A stretch of 64,000 nt of DNA from Nostoc sp. LEGE 12450 (lineage in GTDB: Bacteria > Cyanobacteriota > Cyanobacteriia > Cyanobacteriales > Nostocaceae), in NCBI RefSeq assembly GCF_015206895.1, contig NZ_JADEXU010000012.1, positions 1-64,000 of the forward strand. Reading direction: 5' to 3'. The notes below the pieces were generated by a model. It did not search any database, was not told where the DNA came from, and saw only the letters and a list, made by a program, of their open reading frames with translations. Made by a program: the position numbers and the translations under genes. The stretch's first letter is position 1. Each line of letters starts with the position of its first letter. Shown in pieces: positions 43,504 through 52,387 of the stretch.

Positions 43504-44733
43504 ATGACTTATATGAACATCTTAATGCTATCATCTACCTTTCCCTACCCACCAACGCGCGGGGGAACCCAAGTCAGGACATTTCATTTACTTAAATACC
43601 TGAGTCAACGCCATACTGTTACCCTCGCTACTCAACGCGAGGGCGATGTTACCGACGCAGAAGTAGCAGAATTAGGCAATTGTGTGGATCATCTAGCCAT
43701 TTTTGAACGCCCTTCAGATTCTGGAACCACTGGAATATTGAAGAAAATACAGCGATTTGGTCAATTTTTGCAACAAGGGACACCACCAAGCGTACTTAAC
43801 CGCTACTCAGCTGAGATGCAAACATGGGTTGATAACTGGGTGGAAGCAGGGAAATGTGATGTAATTACCTGCGAACATAGCGTCAATGAAATTTATGTGC
43901 GATCGCATTTTCAGAAACAGCTAAAAACCATAGTGAATGTTCATAGTTCTGTTTACGCTACCTGTCGCAACCAACTAACAACAGGCATTTCAGAAAATTC
44001 CCTGAGAGACAAAATTAATCTACCGCTTCTGCGGCGTTATGAGCAAAGCTACTGTGGTAAGTTTTCGGCAATTGTAGCGACAACAGAAGAAGATAAAATT
44101 CAACTACAAGAATTTAACCCCAATAGTGAAATTACAGTTATTCCCAATGGCGTAGATTTACTTTCTTTCCCCAACCGTAGCACCGATCCAGGAGGACATC
44201 GCTTAATTTTTATCGGCGCAATGGATAATTTGGCAAACATTGATGCTGTTTGCTTCTTCAGCAACGAAGTCTTGCCAGCAATCCAAAAACTTTATCCTGA
44301 TACAATTTTCGATATCGTCGGTTCTCATCCAGTGCCAGAAGTTTTAGCACTCGATCAAAAACCAGGAATTAATGTAATTGGGCGTGTGCCTTCAATGGTA
44401 GAATACTTGCATAAATGTACCATCTGTGTTGTACCCATGCGAACTGGGTTTGGCATTAAAAATAAAACTTTAGAAGCAATGGCAGCTGGTGTACCTATAG
44501 TAGCTAGCGATCGCGGCTTAGAAGGATTAGCCGTAGATGGCACTAGTCATCCATTACGGGCATTACGAGCAAATACACCAACGGAGTACATCACCGCTAT
44601 TAGTCAACTTTTCGATCGGCCACATCTGCGTGCAGAATTGTCTCATAACGGTAGACATCTGGTAGAAACAGATTTTACTTGGGATATCGCTGGTAAAAGC
44701 TATGAACAAGTTTGTCTAGTAGATAAATTCTAA
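43504..44733 (+). CDS. Glycosyltransferase, GT4-type
   Basis: A 409-residue GT-B glycosyltransferase. The N-terminal motif FPYPPTRGGTQVRTFHLLKY is the acceptor-side glycine loop, and the C-terminal half has the donor site: VIPNGVDL, LIFIGAMDN, VPMRTGFGIKNKTLEAMAAG and PIVASDRG. The E-x7-E retaining-GT4 pattern is present as GIKNKTLEAMA. It probably acts in polysaccharide or exopolymer synthesis; the substrate is unknown. A second ATG nine bases in (MNILML) may be the real start, since neither has a clear ribosome site. Confidence 0.85.
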   Translation: MTYMNILMLSSTFPYPPTRGGTQVRTFHLLKYLSQRHTVTLATQREGDVTDAEVAELGNCVDHLAIFERPSDSGTTGILKKIQRFGQFLQQGTPPSVLNRYSAEMQTWVDNWVEAGKCDVITCEHSVNEIYVRSHFQKQLKTIVNVHSSVYATCRNQLTTGISENSLRDKINLPLLRRYEQSYCGKFSAIVATTEEDKIQLQEFNPNSEITVIPNGVDLLSFPNRSTDPGGHRLIFIGAMDNLANIDAVCFFSNEVLPAIQKLYPDTIFDIVGSHPVPEVLALDQKPGINVIGRVPSMVEYLHKCTICVVPMRTGFGIKNKTLEAMAAGVPIVASDRGLEGLAVDGTSHPLRALRANTPTEYITAISQLFDRPHLRAELSHNGRHLVETDFTWDIAGKSYEQVCLVDKF

Positions 44734-44766
44734 TTGTTTTTTCTTATCGGTCTGTAACAAATGTAT

Positions 44767-44795
44767 GCAGAGAGGTTGCAATGCAACGTCTCTGC
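44767..44795. repeat. Palindromic dispersed repeat, GTAGAGACG family
   Basis: GCAGAGAGGTTGCA and the matching TGCAACGTCTCTGC form an imperfect hairpin related to the core of the MITE-like elements at 16453 and 20109, but without their TAGACATCT ends. Confidence 0.65.
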
Positions 44796-44859
44796 ATCGG
44801 TCGGACAAATTATGCGATCTAAATCGTATTGGTTGTTAGTTAGCTTGTAAAGAAACACG

Positions 44860-45150
44860 TCAATTATTATCAAACCTAGTAGAAGCACCTAAAACAAGTA
44901 ATTTTTTATGCTTGCGCTTATTCTTATTCTTGAGAGTATTCAAATAACTATCAACGTAGCGGAAAGCAGCAGCACCGTCATAATCAGCAATGGCTATAGC
45001 TTGTAAGAAAACCTTTGAAGGAATTTCAAACGCTAAAAATCTTTCTGTTAAAATCAACAAATCTTTATCTGTGGCGGGAAAAGTAGTCTCTTCTGTCTCT
45101 TCTGTCTCTTCGGGTTCGTAGAAAATGTCTTCAATTAATGCTCTGTACAC
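44860..45150 (-). CDS. Small acidic protein, unknown function
   Basis: I place the start at GTG 45150 because GGGGAGG lies at ideal spacing before it, giving 96 residues that begin with VYRALIEDIFYEPEETEETE. A glutamate/threonine tandem (EET repeats) is followed by a helical region and a basic tail (KNKNKRKHKKLLVLG). The start lies 20 bases inside the preceding gene, so the two are translationally coupled. No family recognised. Confidence 0.6.
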   Translation of the reverse strand: MYRALIEDIFYEPEETEETEETTFPATDKDLLILTERFLAFEIPSKVFLQAIAIADYDGAAAFRYVDSYLNTLKNKNKRKHKKLLVLGASTRFDNN

Positions 45151-45376
45151 TTTGTACCTCCCCAAAAGCATAAGATGCAAAGCCTGTAATAAAGTTTAGT
45201 TGCTGATCGCGAGTTTGTAAGTTAACTGGGAGTTCGGTACCAGGACATCCTATTTCCCGTAAAATCTCTAAACAATAAGCACCGAGTTGAGTGTATGGAG
45301 CTTGCTCCAATTCTTGAGCTACCTCTAGAGCCATCTCCAGATTGACTTGGATAACCGTCGTTACAGGGTTGGTCAT
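45131..45376 (-). CDS. Small helical protein upstream of and overlapping the acidic protein
   Basis: An 81-residue protein starting MTNPVTTVIQVNLEMALEVA, mostly helical, with two cysteines (AYCLEILREIGCPG). An ATG at 45376 is preferred over a GTG two codons upstream. It overlaps the following small gene by 20 bases, suggesting a co-expressed two-gene unit, for example a regulator or toxin-antitoxin-like pair. No specific motif supports that role. Confidence 0.6.
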   Translation of the reverse strand: MTNPVTTVIQVNLEMALEVAQELEQAPYTQLGAYCLEILREIGCPGTELPVNLQTRDQQLNFITGFASYAFGEVQSVQSIN

Positions 45377-45719
45377 AAACACGCCCTAATAAACTGGATG
45401 TTCTTAGTTTTGATCACAAGTACAAATAGCGTAACGGTGTTTTTGCGGAATTTATGAAGAGGGGAAAATAAAGTATCAGCGCATTTGCGGTAATGTATCG
45501 AAAATTATTCAAGCAAGACTTAAAGCTTAACAATCCCGATCTGGGTGCGATCGCTACACTAAAATACATTGGCATTCACTTAATGTCAAAGACAAGCCAA
45601 TATTTACCTTAATGCGTATAAATACTTATTAAAGGCGAAAGCGCTTGCCAGAAGACAAGCGAGGAAATGTGAGATATGCCTGGGGCGTGAGTTTACGGTG
45701 GGCAGGTACGCGATCGCAG

Positions 45720-46508
45720 TTAAATATTTTCTTGTTGGGGGCGTAAGCTTTTAATCGCAGTGGTCAAAACTAGGACTATTGCCAAAACAAACACGGTATT
45801 TCTGAGTATTGAGTTCTCAGAGTGTTTGAGTGCGATTGCTATTAGTGCCCAAAGGATTACTCCTGCATAAGCGATGTCTCGACGCTGGATAACTATAACT
45901 GCTGCAACTGCTGTTGCTATCAATACCATGATGAGAGTCCATGTTATGGCAGAAATCCCCCAACCGTTCCACCCGTGAAAATACAAGGCACACGCTACAT
46001 TGACAATGGTCGCCACACTAATCCAGCCTAGATAAATGCTGATCGGAAAGTGAAGACACCATTTTTTCAGCCGAGGTACACGCGATTTGCCAATTTCTAA
46101 CTGTACATAAACACCAATCAGGGGCAACAGAATCAAAAGCATTGCAATTACAGAAAGAGCAAAAAGCCGAGACAAAAACAGATATACCCAGATACTTTGA
46201 GCAACACAGGCAATCACCAACAGATAACCTGTCTTACGTAAATCAGGCTCATCTCGTTGGTTAGGTAAAGCTTGGTATATCCCAAAAGCAAACAACCCAA
46301 GGTAAATTAGCCCCCAGATAGCAAAGGCGTAATTGGCAGGGATAATCAGGACATTTTTAAATAAAGTATTGGAAATTTCCCCTATACTGAGTCCATTGAG
46401 CGGAAAAACGTTCGATAGTACGTTGATAACGAAAGCACCAAAGATTGCAGCCAACGTAACAAGCTGTCGCCAAAAATCCCGGTAATTGCCTCTTGTGGAC
46501 TGCTGCAT
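45720..46508 (-). CDS. TspO/MBR-like polytopic membrane protein
   Basis: A 262-residue protein with about eight hydrophobic segments. PANYAFAIWGLIYLGLFAFG resembles the tryptophan-containing first motif of TspO-related proteins, and GWISVATIVNVACALYF with GWNGWG fits the later helices. It is longer than classical five-helix TspO (about 160 residues) and belongs to the extended relatives seen in cyanobacteria. Proposed ligands such as tetrapyrroles are by analogy only. Confidence 0.7.
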   Translation of the reverse strand: MQQSTRGNYRDFWRQLVTLAAIFGAFVINVLSNVFPLNGLSIGEISNTLFKNVLIIPANYAFAIWGLIYLGLFAFGIYQALPNQRDEPDLRKTGYLLVIACVAQSIWVYLFLSRLFALSVIAMLLILLPLIGVYVQLEIGKSRVPRLKKWCLHFPISIYLGWISVATIVNVACALYFHGWNGWGISAITWTLIMVLIATAVAAVIVIQRRDIAYAGVILWALIAIALKHSENSILRNTVFVLAIVLVLTTAIKSLRPQQENI

Positions 46509-47172
46509 AGGATGTTAACTGTTATCTTTTTGTGACTGTAACCATAAGTTTGCTCTGTGATTCGTTAACCAAGGTGAGTATTTATACTCAGGAACGATCT
46601 CTTGGTTTTAAGGGTACATAAACCCTGAACTTTCGGCAACTGTATGATTTCAAAACCAAATGCTAAAACTGCGATCGGCAGACTGATGGTTATAGTAACA
46701 ACTTGAACAATATGCGATGCGATCGCGGATTAAGCATATTAGCAATAAGAATAGAGACTATTGCGTTGCCGATAAAATTTAGTTGTTGTTCGTGTCGCCT
46801 TTGATGCGTAACTTATTATAAGTACAATGCTCTACATAGCTTTGACTTGGTGCAAAGATAGTTTACAAAAGTTGCTCAACCAGTTGCCATAATATTGTCT
46901 TCTAGCCTTTGAAGACTTAAGGGTAAAAGTCAGATATCGAGCAAGTCAATCTGACTTTACTAAGCTAAAAAACATCTAATTTGCATAATCGAATTAAATA
47001 TAACTCTTGTGGGGTGGGCATCCTGCCTGCCCAGTATATGCAATTTAAATGTGGAACAGCTTACATCCCGTGGGAAGTCAAGATTCTGGTACACTCAATC
47101 CATCTGGAAGGCTCATTTTTTAATGTATTAAATTAGATAAATTGCTAACTAATTCGATTTATACAAATTAAG
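46509..47172. other. Intergenic region with a dispersed repeat
   Basis: About 660 bases between divergent genes. It holds GTGGGGTGGGCATCCTGCC and TGCCTGCCCAGTAT near 47010, shared with the region near 18188. No gene is recognised. Confidence 0.4.
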
Positions 47173-48117
47173 ATGAACATTAAAAATGTTAGTATAAAAA
47201 ACATCAAAGTACAACAAAATATTATCTTACAAAAGATTTTCGATGTATCTTCAACTCCAACCCCAAATGCTGCTCACATACAACAAATAACCGAGACTTT
47301 AGTAAAAGCAGTGACAACAATTGAAAAAATATGTTTCCAGCAGCAAGTAACGCCTGCCAAGTTGACTAGTTCATCCCGTCAAATATACTCCTGGATGAAG
47401 TTCTTAACAGATGAATGCAACCTGCAACTTCATTTGAGAAGCACTTCTTATGTGCGGCAAATCGCTAAAGAAATTCTCAGTACACATGGTCAAGCGTCAA
47501 TCGAAGTAATGATTGAATTCACTAATCTTGCACTCTTATACAAGGGTAAAAAGTCTAGTAACGTTGCTAAAATCGTGATTAATGAAGGTTTTATTAATGC
47601 GTCAGAAGAAGTTTTACAGGCGGTAGTCAAATCTGCCCTTTTGGGTAATAGCCAAGCTAGTACACGACTTATTAGGTCGTTTGCCAGTTCATCAGAATAC
47701 AGCGATGTACTACTAGAACTTGATTTAATTGCTGAAGTAATTGCAGAGAATGCACAAGGTAAATTTTATAACCTACATCATTTATTTGACAAACTAAACT
47801 ACGAATATTTTGCAGCAAATCTTGTCAAACCACGCCTTGCATGGAGCCAAATTAACACTTACCGTAAGTTCGGACATTATGAGACAGCTAGAGATCGTGT
47901 GGTGATAAGTTTGACTCTTGACGATGCCAATATACCGGAGTTTGTTGCTGAATTCGTTTTATATCACGAATTACTGCACAAGTACCACGGCATAAAGTGG
48001 GTTCAGGGCAGAAGAATGGTTCACACAAAAGAGTTTCGTGTATATGAAAGCAGATTCAAGTTGTACAAAGAAGCATCTGTGTGGCTGAAAAAGTTGGCAT
48101 CTAGCCAAAGACCGTAA
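47173..48117 (+). CDS. SprT-like zinc metallopeptidase-domain protein
   Basis: A 314-residue protein. The first 200 residues are helical without a known motif. The C-terminal part is a SprT/zincin domain: LHHLFDKLNYEYFAANLVKP, RLAWS, an HYETARDRVVIS strand, then the metal motif HELLHK in FVLYHELLHKYHG, with a later H-T-K-E-F. The SprT family acts on DNA-protein crosslinks or related targets. The N-terminal extension is unassigned. The gene stands alone. Confidence 0.8.
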   Translation: MNIKNVSIKNIKVQQNIILQKIFDVSSTPTPNAAHIQQITETLVKAVTTIEKICFQQQVTPAKLTSSSRQIYSWMKFLTDECNLQLHLRSTSYVRQIAKEILSTHGQASIEVMIEFTNLALLYKGKKSSNVAKIVINEGFINASEEVLQAVVKSALLGNSQASTRLIRSFASSSEYSDVLLELDLIAEVIAENAQGKFYNLHHLFDKLNYEYFAANLVKPRLAWSQINTYRKFGHYETARDRVVISLTLDDANIPEFVAEFVLYHELLHKYHGIKWVQGRRMVHTKEFRVYESRFKLYKEASVWLKKLASSQRP

Positions 48118-48422
48118 ATATATTTAGATGTAATGAAAGTGTGTGTAATGCTTACTGTTAGCGAATTGCGAATGTTCTAGGAATTTCGAAGAAATAAATT
48201 ATCCAAATAAACAAACCACAGAGACGCAGAGAACACAGAGTGAAGAGAAATAGAGAGAATTTTGCTATCGACTTTGGGATATTTTTTATTTGGAAGTCCC
48301 TAGAGAAAAACCTGGGTCACGATTTTACGTAATTCTGTCATTGGAAGTAACAACCAAGGTAGAGGTTATGGCAACAATTTTTCAGTAGTGTAGAGGCACT
48401 AAAGTAACCGAGAGATTTCTCA
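48118..48422. other. Intergenic region, repeats only
   Basis: About 300 bases containing an ACCACAGAGACGCAGAGAA-type dispersed repeat at about 48215. No gene seen. Confidence 0.4.
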
Positions 48423-49109
48423 ATGGCATATCAAGGCGTAATTTTGGATGTAGATGGGACACTTGTTCTCAGTAATGATGCCCATGCTCAAGCTTGGGTA
48501 GAAGCATTTTCTGCCTTTGGCTATGAGGTGAAGTTCGAACAAGTCCGACCACTGATTGGTATGGGAGGCGACCAGATTATTCCTAAGTTCGCGCCAGGAC
48601 TTTCCGATGGACAAGGAAAAGGTAAGGAAATCGCCGAGAAACGCAAAAAACTGATTATCAACAAGTTTGCAACAAATCTGAGTCCCGCCACTGGTGCGCG
48701 GCAACTAATATTGAAGATGTTATCTGTTGGGTTACGTCTAATTATTGCCAGTTCAGCAACGAGTCAAGAACTTTCAGTATTGTTGAAAGCTGCACAAGTT
48801 GATGACCTGCTGAGTCAGGATGAGGCGACAACATCTAGTGATGCCGAAGCTTCTAAACCAGATCCAGATATTGTCGAAGCTGCTTTGAGCAAGTTGAATA
48901 TGGAACCATCCTCTGTTGTAATGCTGGGCGATACTCCCTACGATGTTGAGTCTGCAAATAAGGCTGGTGTTGGCGTGATTGCATTTCGTTGTGGTGGTTT
49001 TGATGATAGTCAATTAAAGGATGCGATCGCTATTTACGATGACCCATCTGATTTGTTAACCCACTATGACAGTTCACCTCTAGCAACTAAAGCAATGAAG
49101 AGTACATAA
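48423..49109 (+). CDS. HAD-family hydrolase (phosphoglycolate phosphatase-like)
   Basis: A 228-residue haloacid-dehalogenase phosphatase. Motif I is ILDVDGTLV with the nucleophilic aspartate at residue 9, motif II is the IIASSAT threonine/serine strand, K in ASKPDPDI is motif III and GDTPYDVESANKAG is motif IV. A helical cap (residues 15-80) makes it subclass I. The substrate is unknown; phosphoglycolate or beta-phosphoglucomutase-like substrates are typical. Confidence 0.88.
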   Translation: MAYQGVILDVDGTLVLSNDAHAQAWVEAFSAFGYEVKFEQVRPLIGMGGDQIIPKFAPGLSDGQGKGKEIAEKRKKLIINKFATNLSPATGARQLILKMLSVGLRLIIASSATSQELSVLLKAAQVDDLLSQDEATTSSDAEASKPDPDIVEAALSKLNMEPSSVVMLGDTPYDVESANKAGVGVIAFRCGGFDDSQLKDAIAIYDDPSDLLTHYDSSPLATKAMKST

Positions 49110-49348
49110 TCATTTCAAAAGTGGTCAAGTAAAAAACTGATTTCTACAATTGTAGAGACGGCGATTTATCGCGTCTCAAAAACCAAAATTTTTGCGAGTA
49201 ACCCTTAACCCAAGCGTATTGGACTATAACTGAATGTTAGTTAAAATTTTAAGTTAATTTTTCGCTATTCTTTAATAAAGATATTTTGGCAATGTCGGGA
49301 TGAACATTGCCTGGCATTTCTTAGAGCCTTAATGTCATTAAACAGAAT

Positions 49349-50704
49349 TTATTTAGAAGTGTCTAATGCAATCTGCTTAAGTTGCACCTTCAGACCGTTT
49401 TCTGGGCGTAAGGTTATTGAAGGCTGTGGCACGATTGGATATCCTGGCAATAAATCTATTTGGAAGCGTTGAGCGATAGTCGCCAATAACAAAGCCGCTT
49501 CCATCTGAGCAAAACCTTTACCAATACAAATTCTTGGCCCATCCCCAAAGGGTATATATACTCCTTTAGGTAGCTGCTTTTCAAACTCCTGTGTCCACCT
49601 TTCTGGTTGAAAAGCTTCAGGATTCTCAAAATACTTTGGATGACGGTGCATTACCCATTGGCTAATCATGATTGCCATACCTTGAGGAATTTCGTAATCA
49701 CCAATCTGGGTATCTACTGCCGCTTCCCGCCCCATGAGAGGTACTGGAGGATATAACCGCATTGATTCTTTGATAATTTTTTGTGTATAAACCAACTGCC
49801 CAAGGTCTTCGAGAGTTGGTAACTTCCCTTGCAGAACTTGATTTAACTCTGATTCTAATTTTTCACGCACTTCGGGATTTTGTGCCAAGAGCATCCATGT
49901 CCAGAATAAAGTATTTGCAGTCGTTTCATGCCCTGCCAACATTAAAGTCGCGACTTCATCCCGTAGCAGTTTATCATCCATCTGTTGAAGAGTTTGTTCG
50001 TCTTTCGCTTCCATTAGCATTGTCAACAAATCATTAGTTTTTTCCCCACCGTTGCGCCGCTTTTGAATCAGTTTATAAATAGCTTCATCCATTTGGGCAA
50101 TAGCATCACGATAACGAATGTTTTCAGGTCTTGGGAACCACTCCCATACCAGAAAATTCTGCCGTCGCTTACTTTCAAACCACTGCATTGCCACATCTAG
50201 CGCATTGGCAACAACTTTTGCTTCCCCTGCATCTATATCAGCGCTAAATATGCACTTCATAACTATTTGTAGTGTTAAGCGCATCATATCTTCATGAATG
50301 TCATGAGTTTCACCATCGTGCCAAGTTTGAACCATTCGGTTGGTGTACTCAACCATTGTTTGGCTATATGCATTAATCCGTTTTTGGTGAAATACTGGTT
50401 GGGCAAGACGACGTTGCCAAAACCAGGATTCTCCTTCTGCGCTTAATAACCCTTCTCCTAGTAAACTTTTTAAGGCACGTAAGCCTCGGCTTTTAATAAA
50501 ATCGTTGCGATTTTTGAGAACTTCTTCTATATATTCCGGATTAGTTATTAAACAACTAGGTGTTAACCCTAACTGTAAAGGAACAATATCACCATAGTCA
50601 CGACAACGGGTAAGAAATCCTAATGGGTCTTGTCCAAGTTCAAATAAATGTCCAACAATAGAGTTTACCGACGGTGCTGGTAACTCGAATACATCGGCAA
50701 CCAT
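49349..50704 (-). CDS. Cytochrome P450
   Basis: A soluble bacterial P450 of 451 residues. The heme ligand is in FGDGPRICIGKGFA, the oxygen-activation I-helix is AGHETTANTLFW, and the K-helix ExxR is in KESMRLYPP. The overall pattern resembles cyanobacterial CYP families that hydroxylate fatty acids or terpenoids, but the class cannot be set here. No redox partner is fused and no biosynthetic genes flank it. The ATG start is preceded by a plausible ribosome site. Confidence 0.93.
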   Translation of the reverse strand: MVADVFELPAPSVNSIVGHLFELGQDPLGFLTRCRDYGDIVPLQLGLTPSCLITNPEYIEEVLKNRNDFIKSRGLRALKSLLGEGLLSAEGESWFWQRRLAQPVFHQKRINAYSQTMVEYTNRMVQTWHDGETHDIHEDMMRLTLQIVMKCIFSADIDAGEAKVVANALDVAMQWFESKRRQNFLVWEWFPRPENIRYRDAIAQMDEAIYKLIQKRRNGGEKTNDLLTMLMEAKDEQTLQQMDDKLLRDEVATLMLAGHETTANTLFWTWMLLAQNPEVREKLESELNQVLQGKLPTLEDLGQLVYTQKIIKESMRLYPPVPLMGREAAVDTQIGDYEIPQGMAIMISQWVMHRHPKYFENPEAFQPERWTQEFEKQLPKGVYIPFGDGPRICIGKGFAQMEAALLLATIAQRFQIDLLPGYPIVPQPSITLRPENGLKVQLKQIALDTSK

Positions 50705-51026
50705 AGCAAAAACCCTCTCTTTTTATGTGTATTCAAGAACATTAATTCACTGTTAATATTCAATCTTCATCACATAGAGAGATTTTCTGCTTAAATACGC
50801 CTTATTACTTACTAAACCGAAAAGTTTTATAATTGCTTAGGCACAAGCCCAAAAAAAAGATACCATCACTCATAGCCCAGATTCTCACTACACAACAATA
50901 AACTCGAAACGCGTCTGGTAATATCTTTTTTGTAGTCTCCCCTTACTGTTGTAGAGTTCATGTAAAGTCAAAGTTTTGAACACTCTGGTTTTGGAGTTTT
51001 AGGACAAGTCTAAAGGTGACACAAAT

Positions 51027-51213
51027 ATGAGTACGATCGCAACGAAAGATGGCACGCAGATATATTACAAAGACTGGGGCACAGGACAACCCGTAGTTTT
51101 CAGTCATGGTTGGCCGCTCAATGCTAAAGGTCTATCCGGGCGCAGGCCACGGATTGTCCAGCACGCATCGAGAGCAATTTAACACCGATTTGCTGGCATT
51201 CCTCAAGACCTAA
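51027..51213 (+). pseudogene. Alpha/beta-hydrolase (chloroperoxidase-type) gene with internal deletion
   Basis: The N-terminus [20 protein letters not shown], then [13 protein letters not shown], is that of a cofactor-free haloperoxidase-like esterase. It jumps, with a frame change, to the C-terminal end [18 protein letters not shown] followed by NTDLLAFLKT and a stop. About 220 codons holding the nucleophile serine are missing, so the gene is dead. Confidence 0.8.
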
Positions 51214-51600
51214 ACTCGATTGCCATTTTCGCTAGAAACGCCCCAAAAATAGCATTTATAGCAGATGTTCCCTTATTCCTGCCAAAAGATAGGCGACAAT
51301 TACGAAGGTAGCGATCGCATTTACTAAAGCGTATCTATGGTATAGCAGAACTACCTAATAAAAAACTGTAGAAGATTTAGGATAGATATGGAAACCTTAC
51401 GGCTCCATGTATCAAATTGCTTGTTCAATGCTGAATTGGTTAAAAAGTGAAATGGTTTGGATATTTCTTACATTGAATGGAAAATATTCTATCATTATAT
51501 TTGGGAAAATTAGATATTAGTTGAGTCAATCTTTTATGGCACGTTAACGCTATACAAAATAGTAATATAGATTAAAAAACATAAATTATTATAAATTCCT

Positions 51601-51981
51601 ATGGCGGACATAAATGGTAATTGGTTAGGAACTTACTGGCAAGATGAAATGCCAAGTCGATTTGAAGCAACTTTTGTGCAGAGTGGGAATGTTTTCAATG
51701 GTTCTATTTTGGATGATAACTATTTAGGAGAAGCGACTGTTAGCGGTGAGATAATTGGGCGTAATATCAGCTTTACAAAGCTTTATTTAATAACTTCACC
51801 TTCACCAGTTACATACACAGGCACAGTCTCAGAAAACGAAGATTATATGCAAGGAAAGTGGAGCATTGGCTCTCGCTACTCTGGCTTATGGGAGGCGCGA
51901 CGAAATGGAGAGAATCTGATTGTAGATTTACAAACTCGGCTGGAGATGCAAACTCTATTAACAACTTCAAAAAATACATAA
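51601..51981 (+). CDS. Small beta-rich protein of unknown function
   Basis: A 126-residue protein starting MADINGNWLGTYWQDEMPSR. The alternation of strands (FEATFVQSGNVFNGSILDD, GEATVSGEIIGRNISFTKLY, VTYTGTVSENEDYMQGKWS) and the opening NGNWLGTYW suggest a small lipocalin- or avidin-like barrel. No signal peptide. Function unknown. Confidence 0.65.
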   Translation: MADINGNWLGTYWQDEMPSRFEATFVQSGNVFNGSILDDNYLGEATVSGEIIGRNISFTKLYLITSPSPVTYTGTVSENEDYMQGKWSIGSRYSGLWEARRNGENLIVDLQTRLEMQTLLTTSKNT

Positions 51982-52387
51982 GTGAAATAGAGTAGAAAGC
52001 AGCCTTAGATATTCATAATTTGTGTAGGAAGGCAATAGGCAATAGGCAATAGGCAATAGGGAAAAAGCCTCTTTGAGCTATACTAAATTTTTTCAAGAAT
52101 CAAATATGAGTCTTATATTATGTATATCATTGGCTAGTTGCTGATGTGTTTGATGATAATGGACAAGTCACTAACCACAAAGAAATACTGGTAGAAACGG
52201 CGTGGTATTGAGAGTGGGGACGAGTGTTGGAATATGCCAACAGTTGAAGTGCTTTAAGCGAAGGGGTTCCTGTAGGTCTTACTACTGATTCTAAAGTTAA
52301 CAAAAATTAGAATGCACAAATGCTCAAATCTGAAAAACTTTGTCAGAGTAGAAATAAGGGTTTTGACATTTACCTATGTGCAATTAA
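51982..52387. other. Intergenic region with heptamer array and a possible relic
   Basis: About 400 bases. Besides the array at 52031, the frame near 52136-52209 reads LVADVFDDNGQVTNHKEILV then ETAWY and a stop, without a start; it looks like a gene remnant of unknown type. Confidence 0.4.
52031..52058. repeat. GGCAATA heptanucleotide tandem repeat (4 units)
   Basis: Four exact GGCAATA units. The same heptamer, or its complement TATTGCC, recurs at 59395, 60924 and 63611, all beside the injection-system genes. Confidence 0.9.
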
